64,000 bases of DNA from Acidovorax sp. T1 (GCF_002176815.1 NZ_CP021648.1:1806001-1870000), one strand, 5' to 3'. Positions 15,975 to 24,802 are shown, numbered from the stretch's first letter. Notes: generated from the sequence alone by a model not told the origin. Program-made: numbers and translations.

Positions 15975-16799
15975 TCAGATCAGAACCAGTTTGGCGCCCG
16001 CCCAGGCGAGCAGCAGTGAAAGGGCCGAGCGGATCAGGCGCTCCGGCGTGCGGGAAACCAGGCGCGAGCCCAGCCAGATGCCGGGCAGCGAGCCGGCCAG
16101 CAGTTGCAGCAGCAGCGGCCAATCGACCGAGCCCAGCGACGCGTGGCCCATGCCGGCCACCAGCGTGAGCGGCACGGCGTAGGCGATGTCGGCGGCGATG
16201 ATACGCGGCAGCGGCAGGTGCGGAAACACCAGCAGCAGCACGGTGACGCCAATGGCGCCCGCGCCCACCGAGGTGAAGGTGACCAGTGTGCCGATCACCG
16301 CGCCCAGCAGCACCGGCAGGCTCCAGTGGCGGGGCTTTGCGGCATTGGCTGCGTTGGCGTGGCGGGCGGCCAGTTCGGCGGCCTGGCGCTGGGGCGAGAA
16401 CGCCAGCACCTTGTAGGCCGTGGCGGCGGCGGTGAGCAGCAGGGCGGCGCCCAGCGTGCTGGTCATGAGGTTTTGTGCCTGTGCCGTGGCCGGCCCCATG
16501 CGGTGCAGCAGCCACAGCGCAACCAGTGCCGCCGGAATGCTGCCCGCGCACAGCAGGCCCACCACGCGCCAGGGCACCAGGCGCTGGCGCGCCATGCTCA
16601 CGGTGCCGCCCATCTTGGTGAAGGCCGCGAACAGCAGGTCGGTGCCAATGGCCAGGTGGGGCTTGACGCCAAAGAAGAAAATCAGCACGGGCGTCATCAG
16701 CGAGCCGCCACCCACGCCGGTCAGGCCCACGATGAGCCCGACGGCAAAGCCCGCAAAAACAAACGCGAAATCATGCATGGCTGCGAATGTAGAGGCCAT
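15975..16799 (-). CDS. TSUP (TauE/SafE) family sulfur-anion exporter
   Basis: This is a 274-residue inner-membrane protein with about eight hydrophobic segments and the family's duplicated glycine-rich motifs, GLIVGLTGVGGGSLMTPVL near the N-terminus and VTFTSVGAGAIGVTVLLLVF in the second half. TSUP members export sulfite, sulfoacetate or related anions. As first gene of the sulfate reduction operon it may relieve sulfite build-up, though uptake cannot be excluded. ATG 16778 (MHDFAFVFAG) is an alternative start. A palindrome lies just upstream at 16807. Confidence 0.9.
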   Translation of the reverse strand: MASTFAAMHDFAFVFAGFAVGLIVGLTGVGGGSLMTPVLIFFFGVKPHLAIGTDLLFAAFTKMGGTVSMARQRLVPWRVVGLLCAGSIPAALVALWLLHRMGPATAQAQNLMTSTLGAALLLTAAATAYKVLAFSPQRQAAELAARHANAANAAKPRHWSLPVLLGAVIGTLVTFTSVGAGAIGVTVLLLVFPHLPLPRIIAADIAYAVPLTLVAGMGHASLGSVDWPLLLQLLAGSLPGIWLGSRLVSRTPERLIRSALSLLLAWAGAKLVLI

Positions 16800-16806
16800 G
16801 CTTATA

Positions 16807-16824
16807 GAAACAAACGATTGTTTC
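16807..16824. promoter_or_regulatory. Palindrome upstream of the cys operon
   Basis: GAAACAA-ACGA-TTGTTTC is a perfect inverted repeat with 7 bp arms, lying 8 bp upstream of the first start codon of the sulfate operon in an AT-rich patch. It could be a regulator site or part of the leader. No matching consensus is known to me. Confidence 0.5.
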
Positions 16825-16923
16825 GTGCTTCTAATATGCTTGTATGAATATAAGCAAGTCCTGGTGCGGGTTTGCGGGGGGTTGGGGCGGTGTGGGCAGA
16901 GGGGCTGCAGGCCGGATGCCCGC

Positions 16924-18924
16924 CTATTGCAGGCGCTCGGTGCCCAGCGCTTTGGCCAGTTTGGCGTCCAGCGGCAGGGGCTCGCCCTGCAGGCGGGCCG
17001 CCAGCAATTCGCCGCACAAAAGGGCCAGGCTCAGCCCCCGCGCACCCATGGCGGTGCAGACCCACAGGCCCGGAAGGCCTGCGGCATCGACGGGGCCCAC
17101 GATGGGCAAGCGGTCCGGCGCCGTGCAGCGCACTGCGGCCCAGGTCTGCAAAGCGGGCGCTGCCGCAGTCGAATCTCCAAGGTCTGAATCTTTTCCCGGC
17201 GTGGCGAGCGCTGGGGTGGAGAGGGCCGGCGTGGCGAGGGCGGGGGTGAGGGCGAAGGCAGGCGCCAGCTGCGGCGCCATCCGGGGCAGCAGGGCCTGCA
17301 GCTTGGCCCAGTTGGTGGTGTGGGCTGCCTCGACATCGCTGGCGGATGGCGGCAGGGCCTGTACGTCTCGCTCAAAGGTGGAACCCATCACCCAGGCGTG
17401 GGGACCGTCGGGGCTGTTGTCCAGCGGAAACCGGGGAACCAGGTTGCCATGGCCATTGGCCGGGAACGGCAGCAGGGGCGCGGCCGGGCCGGTATGGATG
17501 CCCCAGGACACCTGCCCGCGCACCGGCTGCAGGGGCCAGCGGTGGTTCAGCAGCTGCAGACTGCCCGCGCCTGCGGCAATGACGAGCGTGGGCGCCTCCG
17601 CCATCGGTTGGCCCTGCGCGTCCAGTGCCTGCCAGACCGAGGCCGCGGCACCGTCCTCGGCGCCAGGGCGCTCCACGCGGCGCAGTTGGGCCACCTGGCA
17701 ATGGCCCTGCCAGCGGATACCGGGCTGTGCCAGCAAGGCCTTGGCCAAGCGCGCCGGGCGCACCCAGCCGGCCTGGTGGTGCCAGCAGGCGGTGGCGTCG
17801 GGTGGCAATTGGGCCTCGGCCAGGGCTGCGGGCGGTGCGGGCTGGCTCCAGGCGGCGCCCGGTCCGTCCGGCCAGTCGGGCGGCAGGCCAGGGGTGCCGT
17901 CGGTGCGGTGCTCCAGCACGCCGCAACGGGACCAGTCCACGCCTTCGCGCAGCAGCCAGTCGGCCTGCTGCAGCGTGGTGCGTATGCCGCTGCGCGACAA
18001 GCGCGACAGCACGCTGTCGTCGGGCGACACATGGGGGGCAAACACCCCGGCGGGCAGAGCCGATGCGCCCGCTGCAGGCTCGGCAGCCTGGTCCAGCACC
18101 ACCACCTGCCAGCCGCGTCGGGCCAGGCTGGCGGCGGTGGCAGCGCCGGCGATTCCGCCGCCGATCACGATGCAGGGGCCGGGCAGGGCGGGCTCCGGGG
18201 TGGCCTCGGGCTGGCGCGTGGTGCGCGGCTCCCAGCGCGGGTTGTAGGTGGCATGCAGGTTGTCGCGCTGGGGCGGCACGCCGGGCACGCGCGTCACCTC
18301 GAACCCGCATTGCGCCAGGGCATCGCGCACGGCGCGGGCAATGGTCCAGGTGGCCAGCCGCGTGCCACGGCGGCAGCAGCGCGCCACGGCCTTCAAGGTG
18401 TGCAGGTCCCAGATCTCGGGGTTGCGCTGGGGGCTGAAGCCGTCGAGGTAGACCGCATCCACGGTCAGGCTCTGCTGGCGCAGCAGGGTTTGCGTATCGC
18501 CCACATACAGCGTGAGCAGCACCCGGCCTTCGTCAAACCGCAGCCGATGCACGCCCGGCAGCAGGCCCCACCATTGGCGGTGCAACTCTTCGGCCAGCGG
18601 CGCGAGTTCGGGGTGGGCGCTGGTCGCGCGCAGCAGATCGGCCGCGCTGACGGGCCAGGCATCGGTCGAGACAAAGTGCAGCAGCGTGGGCCGCTGCGGG
18701 TCGGCCCGCCAGGCAGCCCAGGTCACCAGAAAGTTCAGGCCGAAGCCAAACCCGGTTTCCAGAATGCGCCACTGCGGCAGCCCGGCCCAGGCCTCGGGCA
18801 GGCCGCAGCCGTGCAGAAAAACGCGGCGGGCCTGGGTGAGGCCGCCGTTTTCGCTGTGGTAGCGGTCGCCGAAGCGGGGGCTGTAGGGGGTGCCGTCCGG
18901 CAGCCAATCGATCGGCTCGGACAT
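16924..18924 (-). CDS. mnmC: Bifunctional tRNA wobble-uridine enzyme MnmC
   Basis: MnmC makes the final steps of mnm5s2U34 in certain tRNAs. The 666-residue product has an N-terminal methyltransferase domain (ILETGFGFGLNFLVTWAAW, then VYLDGFSPQRNPEIWD). An FAD oxidoreductase domain starts near residue 250 (CIVIGGGIAGAATAASLA) and ends with GAMGARGLSLALLCGELLAA. The start at ATG 18924 begins MSEPIDWLPDG. A low-complexity insert of ATPAL-type units near 17195-17260 lies within the FAD domain. It ends 125 bp from the cys operon start and follows yggX by 19 bp. Confidence 0.96.
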   Translation of the reverse strand: MSEPIDWLPDGTPYSPRFGDRYHSENGGLTQARRVFLHGCGLPEAWAGLPQWRILETGFGFGLNFLVTWAAWRADPQRPTLLHFVSTDAWPVSAADLLRATSAHPELAPLAEELHRQWWGLLPGVHRLRFDEGRVLLTLYVGDTQTLLRQQSLTVDAVYLDGFSPQRNPEIWDLHTLKAVARCCRRGTRLATWTIARAVRDALAQCGFEVTRVPGVPPQRDNLHATYNPRWEPRTTRQPEATPEPALPGPCIVIGGGIAGAATAASLARRGWQVVVLDQAAEPAAGASALPAGVFAPHVSPDDSVLSRLSRSGIRTTLQQADWLLREGVDWSRCGVLEHRTDGTPGLPPDWPDGPGAAWSQPAPPAALAEAQLPPDATACWHHQAGWVRPARLAKALLAQPGIRWQGHCQVAQLRRVERPGAEDGAAASVWQALDAQGQPMAEAPTLVIAAGAGSLQLLNHRWPLQPVRGQVSWGIHTGPAAPLLPFPANGHGNLVPRFPLDNSPDGPHAWVMGSTFERDVQALPPSASDVEAAHTTNWAKLQALLPRMAPQLAPAFALTPALATPALSTPALATPGKDSDLGDSTAAAPALQTWAAVRCTAPDRLPIVGPVDAAGLPGLWVCTAMGARGLSLALLCGELLAARLQGEPLPLDAKLAKALGTERLQ

Positions 18925-18943
18925 GGAGAAGAGAAGGGGAAGA

Positions 18944-19216
18944 TCAGGCGCTGGGAGGTACGTAACCGGCTGCAGCGTCTGCGCCGCCGCCAAAAAAGTG
19001 GTTCTCCATCTGCCGCGCGAGGTACTGGCGGGCACGCGCATCGGCCAGGTTCAGGCGGTTTTCATTCACCAGCATGGTCTGGTGCTTGAGCCAGCCCGCC
19101 CAGGCTTCCTTGCTCACGTTTTCCCAGATGCGTTTGCCCAGCTCGCCGGGGTAGGGCGGAAAGTCGAGGCCTTCGGCTTCCTTGCCGAGCTTGATGCATT
19201 GAACGGTGCGTGCCAT
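18944..19216 (-). CDS. yggX: YggX family Fe(2+)-trafficking / oxidative damage protection protein
   Basis: This 90-residue protein matches YggX in length and in its landmarks: an N-terminal [20 protein letters not shown] with the conserved cysteine, [16 protein letters not shown], and [16 protein letters not shown]. YggX is associated with protecting iron-sulfur enzymes from oxidative damage. It starts 156 bp from sbp, which is divergent, and is followed 19 bp later by mnmC on the same strand. Confidence 0.95.
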   Translation of the reverse strand: MARTVQCIKLGKEAEGLDFPPYPGELGKRIWENVSKEAWAGWLKHQTMLVNENRLNLADARARQYLARQMENHFFGGGADAAAGYVPPSA

Positions 19217-19274
19217 GGGGTTTCCTTGTGATGGGTGTGAGCAAAAAGGCTTGCTCAGATGATTTGGATATAAA

Positions 19275-19295
19275 GAACTGAAATCTTAGTAGTTC
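19275..19295. promoter_or_regulatory. LysR-type box candidate between yggX and sbp
   Basis: GAACT and AGTTC form an inverted repeat separated by 11 bases, so the inner bases give T-N11-A, the usual LysR-type signature. It lies 78 bp upstream of the sbp ATG. A CysB-like LysR regulator encoded at 26124 is the natural candidate partner. Confidence 0.45.
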
Positions 19296-19372
19296 CAGTT
19301 TTGAAGAGGGCCTTCCAGAATGCGTTTCATCGGTGTTTTGCACCGCAACACATTCACAAAAGAGGCCCTCCA

Positions 19373-20395
19373 ATGAACTTTCGCCGCGACTTTATCAAGT
19401 TTCCCTTCGCTGCCGCGCTGGCCAGCGCTTTAGCCCTGACAGCACTGCCGTCGTTTGCGCAGTCTGTGACCTTGCTCAACGTGTCGTACGACCCCACCCG
19501 CGAGCTGTATGTCGAGTTCAACCAGGCTTTCGCCAAGCACTGGAAGGCCAAGACCGGCCAGGACGTGACCATCAAGCAAAGCCACGGCGGCTCGGGCAAG
19601 CAGGCGCGCTCCATCATCGACGGGCTCGATGCCGACGTGGCCACGCTGGCGCTGGCCGGTGACACTGACGCGCTGCACACCAACGGCGGCTGGATTCCCA
19701 AAGACTGGCAAAAGCGCCTGCCGCACAACAGCTCGCCCTACACCTCCACCATCGTGCTGGTGGTGCGCCAGGGCAACCCCAAGGGCATCAAGGACTGGGA
19801 CGACCTCATCAAGCCCGGCATCAGCGTGATCACGCCCAACCCCAAGACCTCGGGCGGCGCGCGCTGGAATTACCTGGCCGCCTGGGAATTCGCCAAGCGC
19901 AAGCTGGGCAGCGATGCCAAGGCCAAGGATTTTGTCGCCAAGCTTTACGGCAATGTGCCCGTGCTCGACACCGGTGCCCGGGGCTCCACCATCACCTTTG
20001 CCCAGCGCAACCAGGGTGACGTGCTGATTGCCTGGGAGAACGAGGCCTACCTGCTCGAAAAGGAATTCGGCACCAAGTTCGACGTGATTGCCCCCTCCAT
20101 CTCCATCCTGGCCGAGCCCGCCGTGACCGTGGTGGACAAGAACGTGGACAAAAAGGGCACCCGCGCCGTGGCCGAGGAATACCTCAAGTTCCTCTACACC
20201 GAGGAAGGCCAGGACATCGCGGGCAAGAATTTCTACCGCCCCGCCGTGTCTGAAAAAGCCAAGGCCAAGTACGCCAGGCAGTTCCCCCATCTGAACCTGT
20301 TCACCATCAACGATGCGTTTGGTGGCTGGGACAAGGCGGCCAAGGACCACTTTGCGGACAACGCGAGCTTTGACCAGATTTACACGCGCAAATAA
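19373..20395 (+). CDS. sbp: Sulfate/thiosulfate-binding periplasmic protein
   Basis: This 340-residue solute-binding protein captures sulfate or thiosulfate for an ABC importer. A signal peptide ([20 protein letters not shown], cleaved near SFA-QS at residue 29) precedes a mature domain with [20 protein letters not shown]. Further family landmarks are [15 protein letters not shown] and [18 protein letters not shown]. The start at 19373 is preferred over the upstream in-frame codon because it puts the signal peptide at the terminus. The matching permease genes are not in this window. It leads the ssu gene run. Confidence 0.95.
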   Translation: MNFRRDFIKFPFAAALASALALTALPSFAQSVTLLNVSYDPTRELYVEFNQAFAKHWKAKTGQDVTIKQSHGGSGKQARSIIDGLDADVATLALAGDTDALHTNGGWIPKDWQKRLPHNSSPYTSTIVLVVRQGNPKGIKDWDDLIKPGISVITPNPKTSGGARWNYLAAWEFAKRKLGSDAKAKDFVAKLYGNVPVLDTGARGSTITFAQRNQGDVLIAWENEAYLLEKEFGTKFDVIAPSISILAEPAVTVVDKNVDKKGTRAVAEEYLKFLYTEEGQDIAGKNFYRPAVSEKAKAKYARQFPHLNLFTINDAFGGWDKAAKDHFADNASFDQIYTRK

Positions 20396-20397
20396 AT

Positions 20398-20455
20398 GCC
20401 AAATTGGCCTCTAGCCCTTATAAATAAAGCGCTAGCAGCTATTAAAATTGAATTG
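20398..20455. repeat. Intergenic palindromic repeat, copy D
   Basis: This fills the 70 bp gap between sbp and ssuE, running from AAATTGGCCTCTAGC through AAAGCGCTAGCAGC to TATTAAAATTG. One arm is imperfect (AGCCCTT for AGCGCTT). Confidence 0.88.
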
Positions 20456-20465
20456 AAAGAACGCC

Positions 20466-21056
20466 ATGTCCGCCTTGTTGATCGCCGGTAGCCCCTCGGA
20501 GCGCTCACGCTCCGCCGCATTGCTCGATGCCGTGGCCCAGCGCCTGTCGGTGCGCGGCGCGCTGGTGGACCGCATCCATATCCGCGACCTGTCGCCCCAG
20601 GCGCTGCTGCTGGCCGATTTTGGCCATCCCACGGTGACCGCCGTGATCGACCAGGTGGCCCAGGCCCGCGTGCTGGTGGTGGCCACGCCGGTCTACAAGG
20701 CGGCTTACAGCGGCGTGCTCAAGGTGTTTCTCGATCTGCTGCCACAGACGGCATTGAAGGGCAAGGTCGTGCTGCCCCTGGCCACGGGTGGCAGCCCGCA
20801 CCACATGCTGGCGCTGGACTATGCGCTACGCCCGGTGCTGCAGTCTCTGGGCGCCAAGCACATCCTGCCTGGCATCTACGCCACCGACTCCCAGGTCACC
20901 CTGACGCCGGAGGGCAGCTACCACGTGAATGACGATATCTCCGCCCGGCTGGACGATGCCGTCAACGTGCTGGTCACCGAAACCCTGCGTCCATCGCCCG
21001 CCCAGGCCACGCGGTTTGCGCCCGTGCATTTCTCGCAGGTGCGATGTAGCGTCTGA
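20466..21056 (+). CDS. ssuE: NADPH-dependent FMN reductase SsuE
   Basis: SsuE supplies FMNH2 to the sulfonate monooxygenase SsuD. The 196-residue flavodoxin-fold protein begins MSALLIAGSPSERSRSAALL (FMN phosphate loop). It continues with VLVVATPVYKAAYSGVLKVF and LPLATGGSPHHMLALDYALR, all typical of SsuE and MsuE. It lies downstream of sbp and a palindromic repeat and 146 bp ahead of ssuA, in the same direction as the rest of the locus. Confidence 0.95.
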   Translation: MSALLIAGSPSERSRSAALLDAVAQRLSVRGALVDRIHIRDLSPQALLLADFGHPTVTAVIDQVAQARVLVVATPVYKAAYSGVLKVFLDLLPQTALKGKVVLPLATGGSPHHMLALDYALRPVLQSLGAKHILPGIYATDSQVTLTPEGSYHVNDDISARLDDAVNVLVTETLRPSPAQATRFAPVHFSQVRCSV

Positions 21057-21202
21057 CGCCAGCGCCGCCTTAGCTCCTTCCTCTCCCTTCTTGTTCTCGA
21101 TTTTTGCTGCGCCGGGTGCGCGGGCAGGGCGGTGTGCGTCCTGCTGCAAGCCCAGCCCGGCCGCCAACCCCTTGTATTTGTTTTGAATCTGGAGCCCGCA
21201 CC

Positions 21203-22174
21203 ATGAACGAACTGACCCGCTTTTCCCTGCAGCGCCGTCACCTGCTCGCTGTAGGCGCTGCCGCCGCCGCAACGGTTGCCACATCCACCCAGGCCTGGGC
21301 GCAGGCCCCCGCCCGCGTGCTGCGCGTGGGCCACCAAAAGGGCTGGCTGTCCATCCTCAAGGGCCGAGGCACGCTCGAAAAGCGCCTCGCGCCGCTGGGC
21401 GTGAAGGTGACGTGGACCGAGTTCAACGCAGGCCCCGTCCAGCTTGAAGCGCTCAATGTGGGCTCCATCGACTTTGGTGACGTGGGCGAGGCGCCGCCCA
21501 TCTTTGCCCAGGCCGCAGGCGCGCCGCTGGTCTATGCGGGCGCCACGGTGCCGCGCCCCGCACTGGAGGCGGTGATCGTGCCCAAGGAGTCGCCGATCCG
21601 CAGCGTGGCCGACCTCAAGGGCAAGCGCGTGGCCTACAACAAGGGCTCGAACGTGCAGTATTTTCTGGTCAAGCTGCTGCAAAAGCACGGCCTGAAGTAC
21701 GGCGACGTGCAATCCGTCTTCCTGGCCCCCGCCGACGCGCGCGCCGCCTTTGAGCGGGGAGCGGTGGATGCCTGGATCATCTGGGACCCGTTCCTGGCCG
21801 CTGCCCAAAAAATGCTGGACGCCCGCCTGCTGGCCGATGCCACCGGCGTGGTCAACAACCGCCAGTACTACTTCACCTCGCGCGATTTCGCGACCAAGAA
21901 CACCGATGTGCTGCGCATCGCGATTGAAGAGGTCAACGCGATTGACACCTGGATTTCCAAGAACCAAGCGGCTGCAGCCGCCGAGCTGTCTGCGGTGCTG
22001 GGCTTGGACAAGGGCATTACCGAGCTGTACCTGAGCCGCGCCAGGTATGGCACGGCAGCCGTCACCCGCGACATCCTGGCCGAGCAGCAGGCCATTGCCG
22101 ACACTTTCTTCGACCTCAAGCTCATTCCCAAAAAGCTCAACCTGCTGCACGCCGCACCGGTCGATCTGCTGTAA
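21203..22174 (+). CDS. ssuA: Aliphatic sulfonate-binding protein SsuA
   Basis: This 323-residue periplasmic binding protein delivers sulfonates to the SsuBC transporter. It has an N-terminal signal with RRHLLAVGAAAAATVATSTQ and cleavage near AWA (about residue 33). The mature part contains VGHQKGWLSILKGRGTLEKR, DFGDVGEAPPIFAQAAGAPL and WIIWDPFLAAAQ, as in SsuA. The start at 21203 is preceded by GGAG. A 47 bp gap separates it from a small ORF and then ssuD. Confidence 0.93.
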   Translation: MNELTRFSLQRRHLLAVGAAAAATVATSTQAWAQAPARVLRVGHQKGWLSILKGRGTLEKRLAPLGVKVTWTEFNAGPVQLEALNVGSIDFGDVGEAPPIFAQAAGAPLVYAGATVPRPALEAVIVPKESPIRSVADLKGKRVAYNKGSNVQYFLVKLLQKHGLKYGDVQSVFLAPADARAAFERGAVDAWIIWDPFLAAAQKMLDARLLADATGVVNNRQYYFTSRDFATKNTDVLRIAIEEVNAIDTWISKNQAAAAAELSAVLGLDKGITELYLSRARYGTAAVTRDILAEQQAIADTFFDLKLIPKKLNLLHAAPVDLL

Positions 22175-22221
22175 CCCGTATTGCCCCCATATTGCCCCCC
22201 GAACTGCCCAAGGAGCCCGCC

Positions 22222-22362
22222 ATGCCAGCGCCCATGCCCTTTGCCTTGCACGCCCAACTGCAACGCGTGTTGTGCGTCACGGCCACGGCCTGGGGGCTAG
22301 GCGTGCAGCAGCGCCGCTGGGTGCGGCGCGCTCCCCAGTTTGGCTTTGCCATCTCGTACTGA
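22222..22362 (+). CDS. Small ORF of 46 residues between ssuA and ssuD
   Basis: An ATG at 22222 is preceded by AAGGAG with 6 nt spacing and opens a 46-codon frame ending TGA at 22362, only 12 bp before ssuD. The product begins MPAPMPFALHAQLQRVLCVT and is rich in Ala and Arg, with one cysteine and a basic QQRRWVRR patch. I recognise no family. The ribosome site and tight position argue for translation, perhaps as a leader coupled to ssuD. It could also be a chance ORF. Confidence 0.5.
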   Translation: MPAPMPFALHAQLQRVLCVTATAWGLGVQQRRWVRRAPQFGFAISY

Positions 22363-22374
22363 AAGACCTGTGCC

Positions 22375-23538
22375 ATGCAAATTTTCTGGTTCATTCCCAC
22401 CCACGGCGACAGCCGGTATCTGGGCACCGCCAAGGGCGCGCGCCAGCTCAGCCACGATTACCTCCAGCAGGTGGCGGTGGCGGCAGACAGTCTGGGTTAT
22501 GAAGGCGTGCTCATCCCCACCGGCCGCTCGTGCGAAGACCCCTGGGTGATCGCATCGAGCCTGATCGCGGTCACGAAGAAGCTCAAGTTTCTGGTCGCGG
22601 TGCGCCCCGGTCTGCACCAGCCCGCACTGGCGGCGCGCATGGCGGCCAGTTTTGACCGGCTCTCGGGCGGCCGGCTGCTGATCAATCTGGTGACCGGTGG
22701 CGACCAGGCGGAACTGGAGGGCGATGGCGTGTTTCTGGACCACGCCACGCGCTACGAGCAGTCTGCCGAGTTCATCCGCATCTGGCGCGAGATTCTGGCG
22801 CGCAGCCACCAGGGGGAATCGCTGGACTTCGAGGGCAAGCACCTGTCGGTCAAGGGCGCCAAGCTGCTGTTTCCGCCCCTGCAGCATCCGCACCCACCGG
22901 TGTATTTCGGCGGCTCGTCCGACGCGGCCCACGACCTGGCAGCCGAGCAGGTAGAGACCTACCTGACCTGGGGTGAACCGCCCGCAGAAGTGGCCAAGAA
23001 GGTGGCCGATGTGCGCGCCCGCGCTGCCAAACGCGGCCGCACGGTTAAGTTCGGCATCCGCCTGCACGTCATCGTGCGCGAGACCGACGCGCAGGCCTGG
23101 GCCGCAGCCGAAGAACTCATCAGCCATGTGGACGACGCCACCGTGGCGCATGCCCAGGCCGTGTTCGCGCGCATGGACTCCGAGGGCCAGCGCCGCATGG
23201 CCGCACTGCATGCGGGCGGCGTCAAGCGCAGCCGCAAGGACCTGGAGATCAGCCTCAACCTGTGGGCCGGCGTGGGCCTGGTGCGCGGTGGCGCTGGCAC
23301 GGCCCTGGTGGGCGATCCGCAGACGGTGGCCGCACGCATCGAGGAATACGCGGCGCTGGGCCTGGACACCTTTGTGCTGTCGGGCTACCCGCACCTGGAA
23401 GAGGCCTACCGCTTTGCCGAGCTCGTGTTCCCGCTGCTGCCGCTGGGGGTGCGCGACAAGCTCACGGGCGGAAACCCGCTGGGCCCGTTTGGCGAGACCG
23501 TGGCCAACGATTTTGTGCCGCGTGCATCGCAAAGCTGA
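22375..23538 (+). CDS. ssuD: FMNH2-dependent alkanesulfonate monooxygenase SsuD
   Basis: SsuD splits alkanesulfonates into sulfite and the aldehyde using FMNH2 from SsuE. The 387-residue luciferase-like TIM-barrel protein begins [18 protein letters not shown]. It shows [20 protein letters not shown] with the conserved cysteine, [20 protein letters not shown], and [19 protein letters not shown]. Length matches E. coli SsuD (381). The released sulfite would enter the CysI reaction encoded on the other strand. It is followed 23 bp later by a VOC-family gene. Confidence 0.97.
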   Translation: MQIFWFIPTHGDSRYLGTAKGARQLSHDYLQQVAVAADSLGYEGVLIPTGRSCEDPWVIASSLIAVTKKLKFLVAVRPGLHQPALAARMAASFDRLSGGRLLINLVTGGDQAELEGDGVFLDHATRYEQSAEFIRIWREILARSHQGESLDFEGKHLSVKGAKLLFPPLQHPHPPVYFGGSSDAAHDLAAEQVETYLTWGEPPAEVAKKVADVRARAAKRGRTVKFGIRLHVIVRETDAQAWAAAEELISHVDDATVAHAQAVFARMDSEGQRRMAALHAGGVKRSRKDLEISLNLWAGVGLVRGGAGTALVGDPQTVAARIEEYAALGLDTFVLSGYPHLEEAYRFAELVFPLLPLGVRDKLTGGNPLGPFGETVANDFVPRASQS

Positions 23539-23561
23539 ATCAGCACCACAGGAGCCACGCC

Positions 23562-23939
23562 ATGAGCATCCAGTCCATCAACCATGTGCAGCTGGCCTTC
23601 CCGGCCGGGGCCGAGGCGCCGATCCGGCGCTTTTATGCCAGCCTGCTGGGCTTGCCCGAGGTGCGCCTGCAGGCCGGCAACACGCTGCGCTTTGCCGCAG
23701 GCACCCAGCGCATCGACCTGGTGCCCACCGAACACTGGCAGCCCGCGCCCGCGGTGTCGCACCTGGCCTTCGAGGTGCAGGACCTGCCCGCGCTGCGCCA
23801 CCGCCTGCTGCAGGCCGAGCTGGCGCTGGTGGAAAACCGCGCGCTGCCCGGCTACCTGCGCTTTTACGTCAAGGACCCGGCGGGCAACCAGCTGGAGTTT
23901 CTGGAACCCGATGACGAATTACAGGAAATCACCCCATGA
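23562..23939 (+). CDS. VOC (glyoxalase/bleomycin resistance) family protein in the ssu operon
   Basis: This 125-residue single-domain VOC protein has candidate metal ligands in the usual places: His8 in INHVQLAF, a second His in VSHLAFEVQ, and a Glu in NQLEFLEP. The fold class includes glyoxalases, dioxygenases and isomerases, so the reaction cannot be named. It lies between ssuD and ssuC and overlaps ssuC by 4 bp (ATGA), so it is translated with the transporter. A role in handling the aldehyde product or a particular sulfonate is a guess. Confidence 0.88.
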   Translation: MSIQSINHVQLAFPAGAEAPIRRFYASLLGLPEVRLQAGNTLRFAAGTQRIDLVPTEHWQPAPAVSHLAFEVQDLPALRHRLLQAELALVENRALPGYLRFYVKDPAGNQLEFLEPDDELQEITP

Positions 23940-24802
23940 CACAGACCACCCGAGAGCTGCAGATATCGCCTGTGGCGGACCCCGTTGACCTGCCCTTCGA
24001 CGGGCCTTGGCTCCCCGCGCCGCTGGCCCGCTTTCTTGCCAACGTCGCGCAGCGCCTGCTGCCCTGGGCCGTGCCCGTGGGGCTGATCGTGCTGTGGCAA
24101 ATCGCATCGTCGCTGGGCTGGCTGTCCACCCGCGTGCTGCCCGCGCCGCTCGAAGTCGTGAAGGCGGCCTGGACGCTCACCGCGTCGGGCGAGTTGTGGA
24201 CGCACGTCAAGGTCAGCGCGGGCCGCGCGCTGGCCGGGCTGGCTATTGGCGGCGGGCTGGGCCTGCTGCTGGGCTTGCTCACCGGCTCGGTCAAGCTGTT
24301 CGAGACGCTGCTCGACTCCACCATCCAGATGGTGCGCAACATCCCCGCGCTGGCGCTGATCCCGCTGGTGATCCTGTGGTTCGGTATCGACGAGTCGGCC
24401 AAGCTGTTCCTCATCAGCGTGTCGGTGTTCTTCCCGATCTACCTCAACACCTTCCACGGCATCCGCAACGTGGACCCGGGCCTGATCGAGATGGGGCGCA
24501 CCTACGGCCTGGGCCGCTGGCAGCTTTACCAACAGATCATCCTGCCCGGCGCGCTCTCCAGCATCCTGGTGGGGCTGCGCTTCTCGCTGGGGCTGATGTG
24601 GGTGATCCTGATCGTGGCCGAAACCATCTCGGCGCAGGCCGGCATCGGCTACCTGACCATGAACGCCCGCGAGTTTTTGCAGACCGACATCGTGCTCGTG
24701 GGCATCCTGCTCTATGCCCTGCTGGGCAAGCTGGCCGACCTGTTTGCCAAGGGGCTGGAGCGCTACTGGCTGCGCTGGCATCCTGGTTATGCATCGCCCT
24801 GA
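23936..24802 (+). CDS. ssuC: Aliphatic sulfonate ABC permease SsuC
   Basis: This 288-residue inner-membrane permease has six hydrophobic segments and the EAA-loop region LIEMGRTYGLGRWQLYQQII, where the ATPase docks. The N-terminal cytoplasmic stretch (about 40 residues) is longer than in E. coli SsuC (263). It belongs to the BPD_transp_1 superfamily and overlaps the VOC gene by 4 bp. The partner ATPase is ssuB, after a 139 bp gap that contains palindromic repeat copy E. Confidence 0.95.
   Translation: MTQTTRELQISPVADPVDLPFDGPWLPAPLARFLANVAQRLLPWAVPVGLIVLWQIASSLGWLSTRVLPAPLEVVKAAWTLTASGELWTHVKVSAGRALAGLAIGGGLGLLLGLLTGSVKLFETLLDSTIQMVRNIPALALIPLVILWFGIDESAKLFLISVSVFFPIYLNTFHGIRNVDPGLIEMGRTYGLGRWQLYQQIILPGALSSILVGLRFSLGLMWVILIVAETISAQAGIGYLTMNAREFLQTDIVLVGILLYALLGKLADLFAKGLERYWLRWHPGYASP

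Noticed and set aside
13740..16019. A 759-codon open frame on the plus strand
   Set aside because: It is antisense to cysI and DUF934, which have strong motifs and operon overlaps on the other strand.
17195..17260. Tandem TPAL-type units in mnmC considered as a mobile insertion
   Set aside because: They are in frame, short and degenerate, and fit a low-complexity loop expansion in a protein that is otherwise complete.
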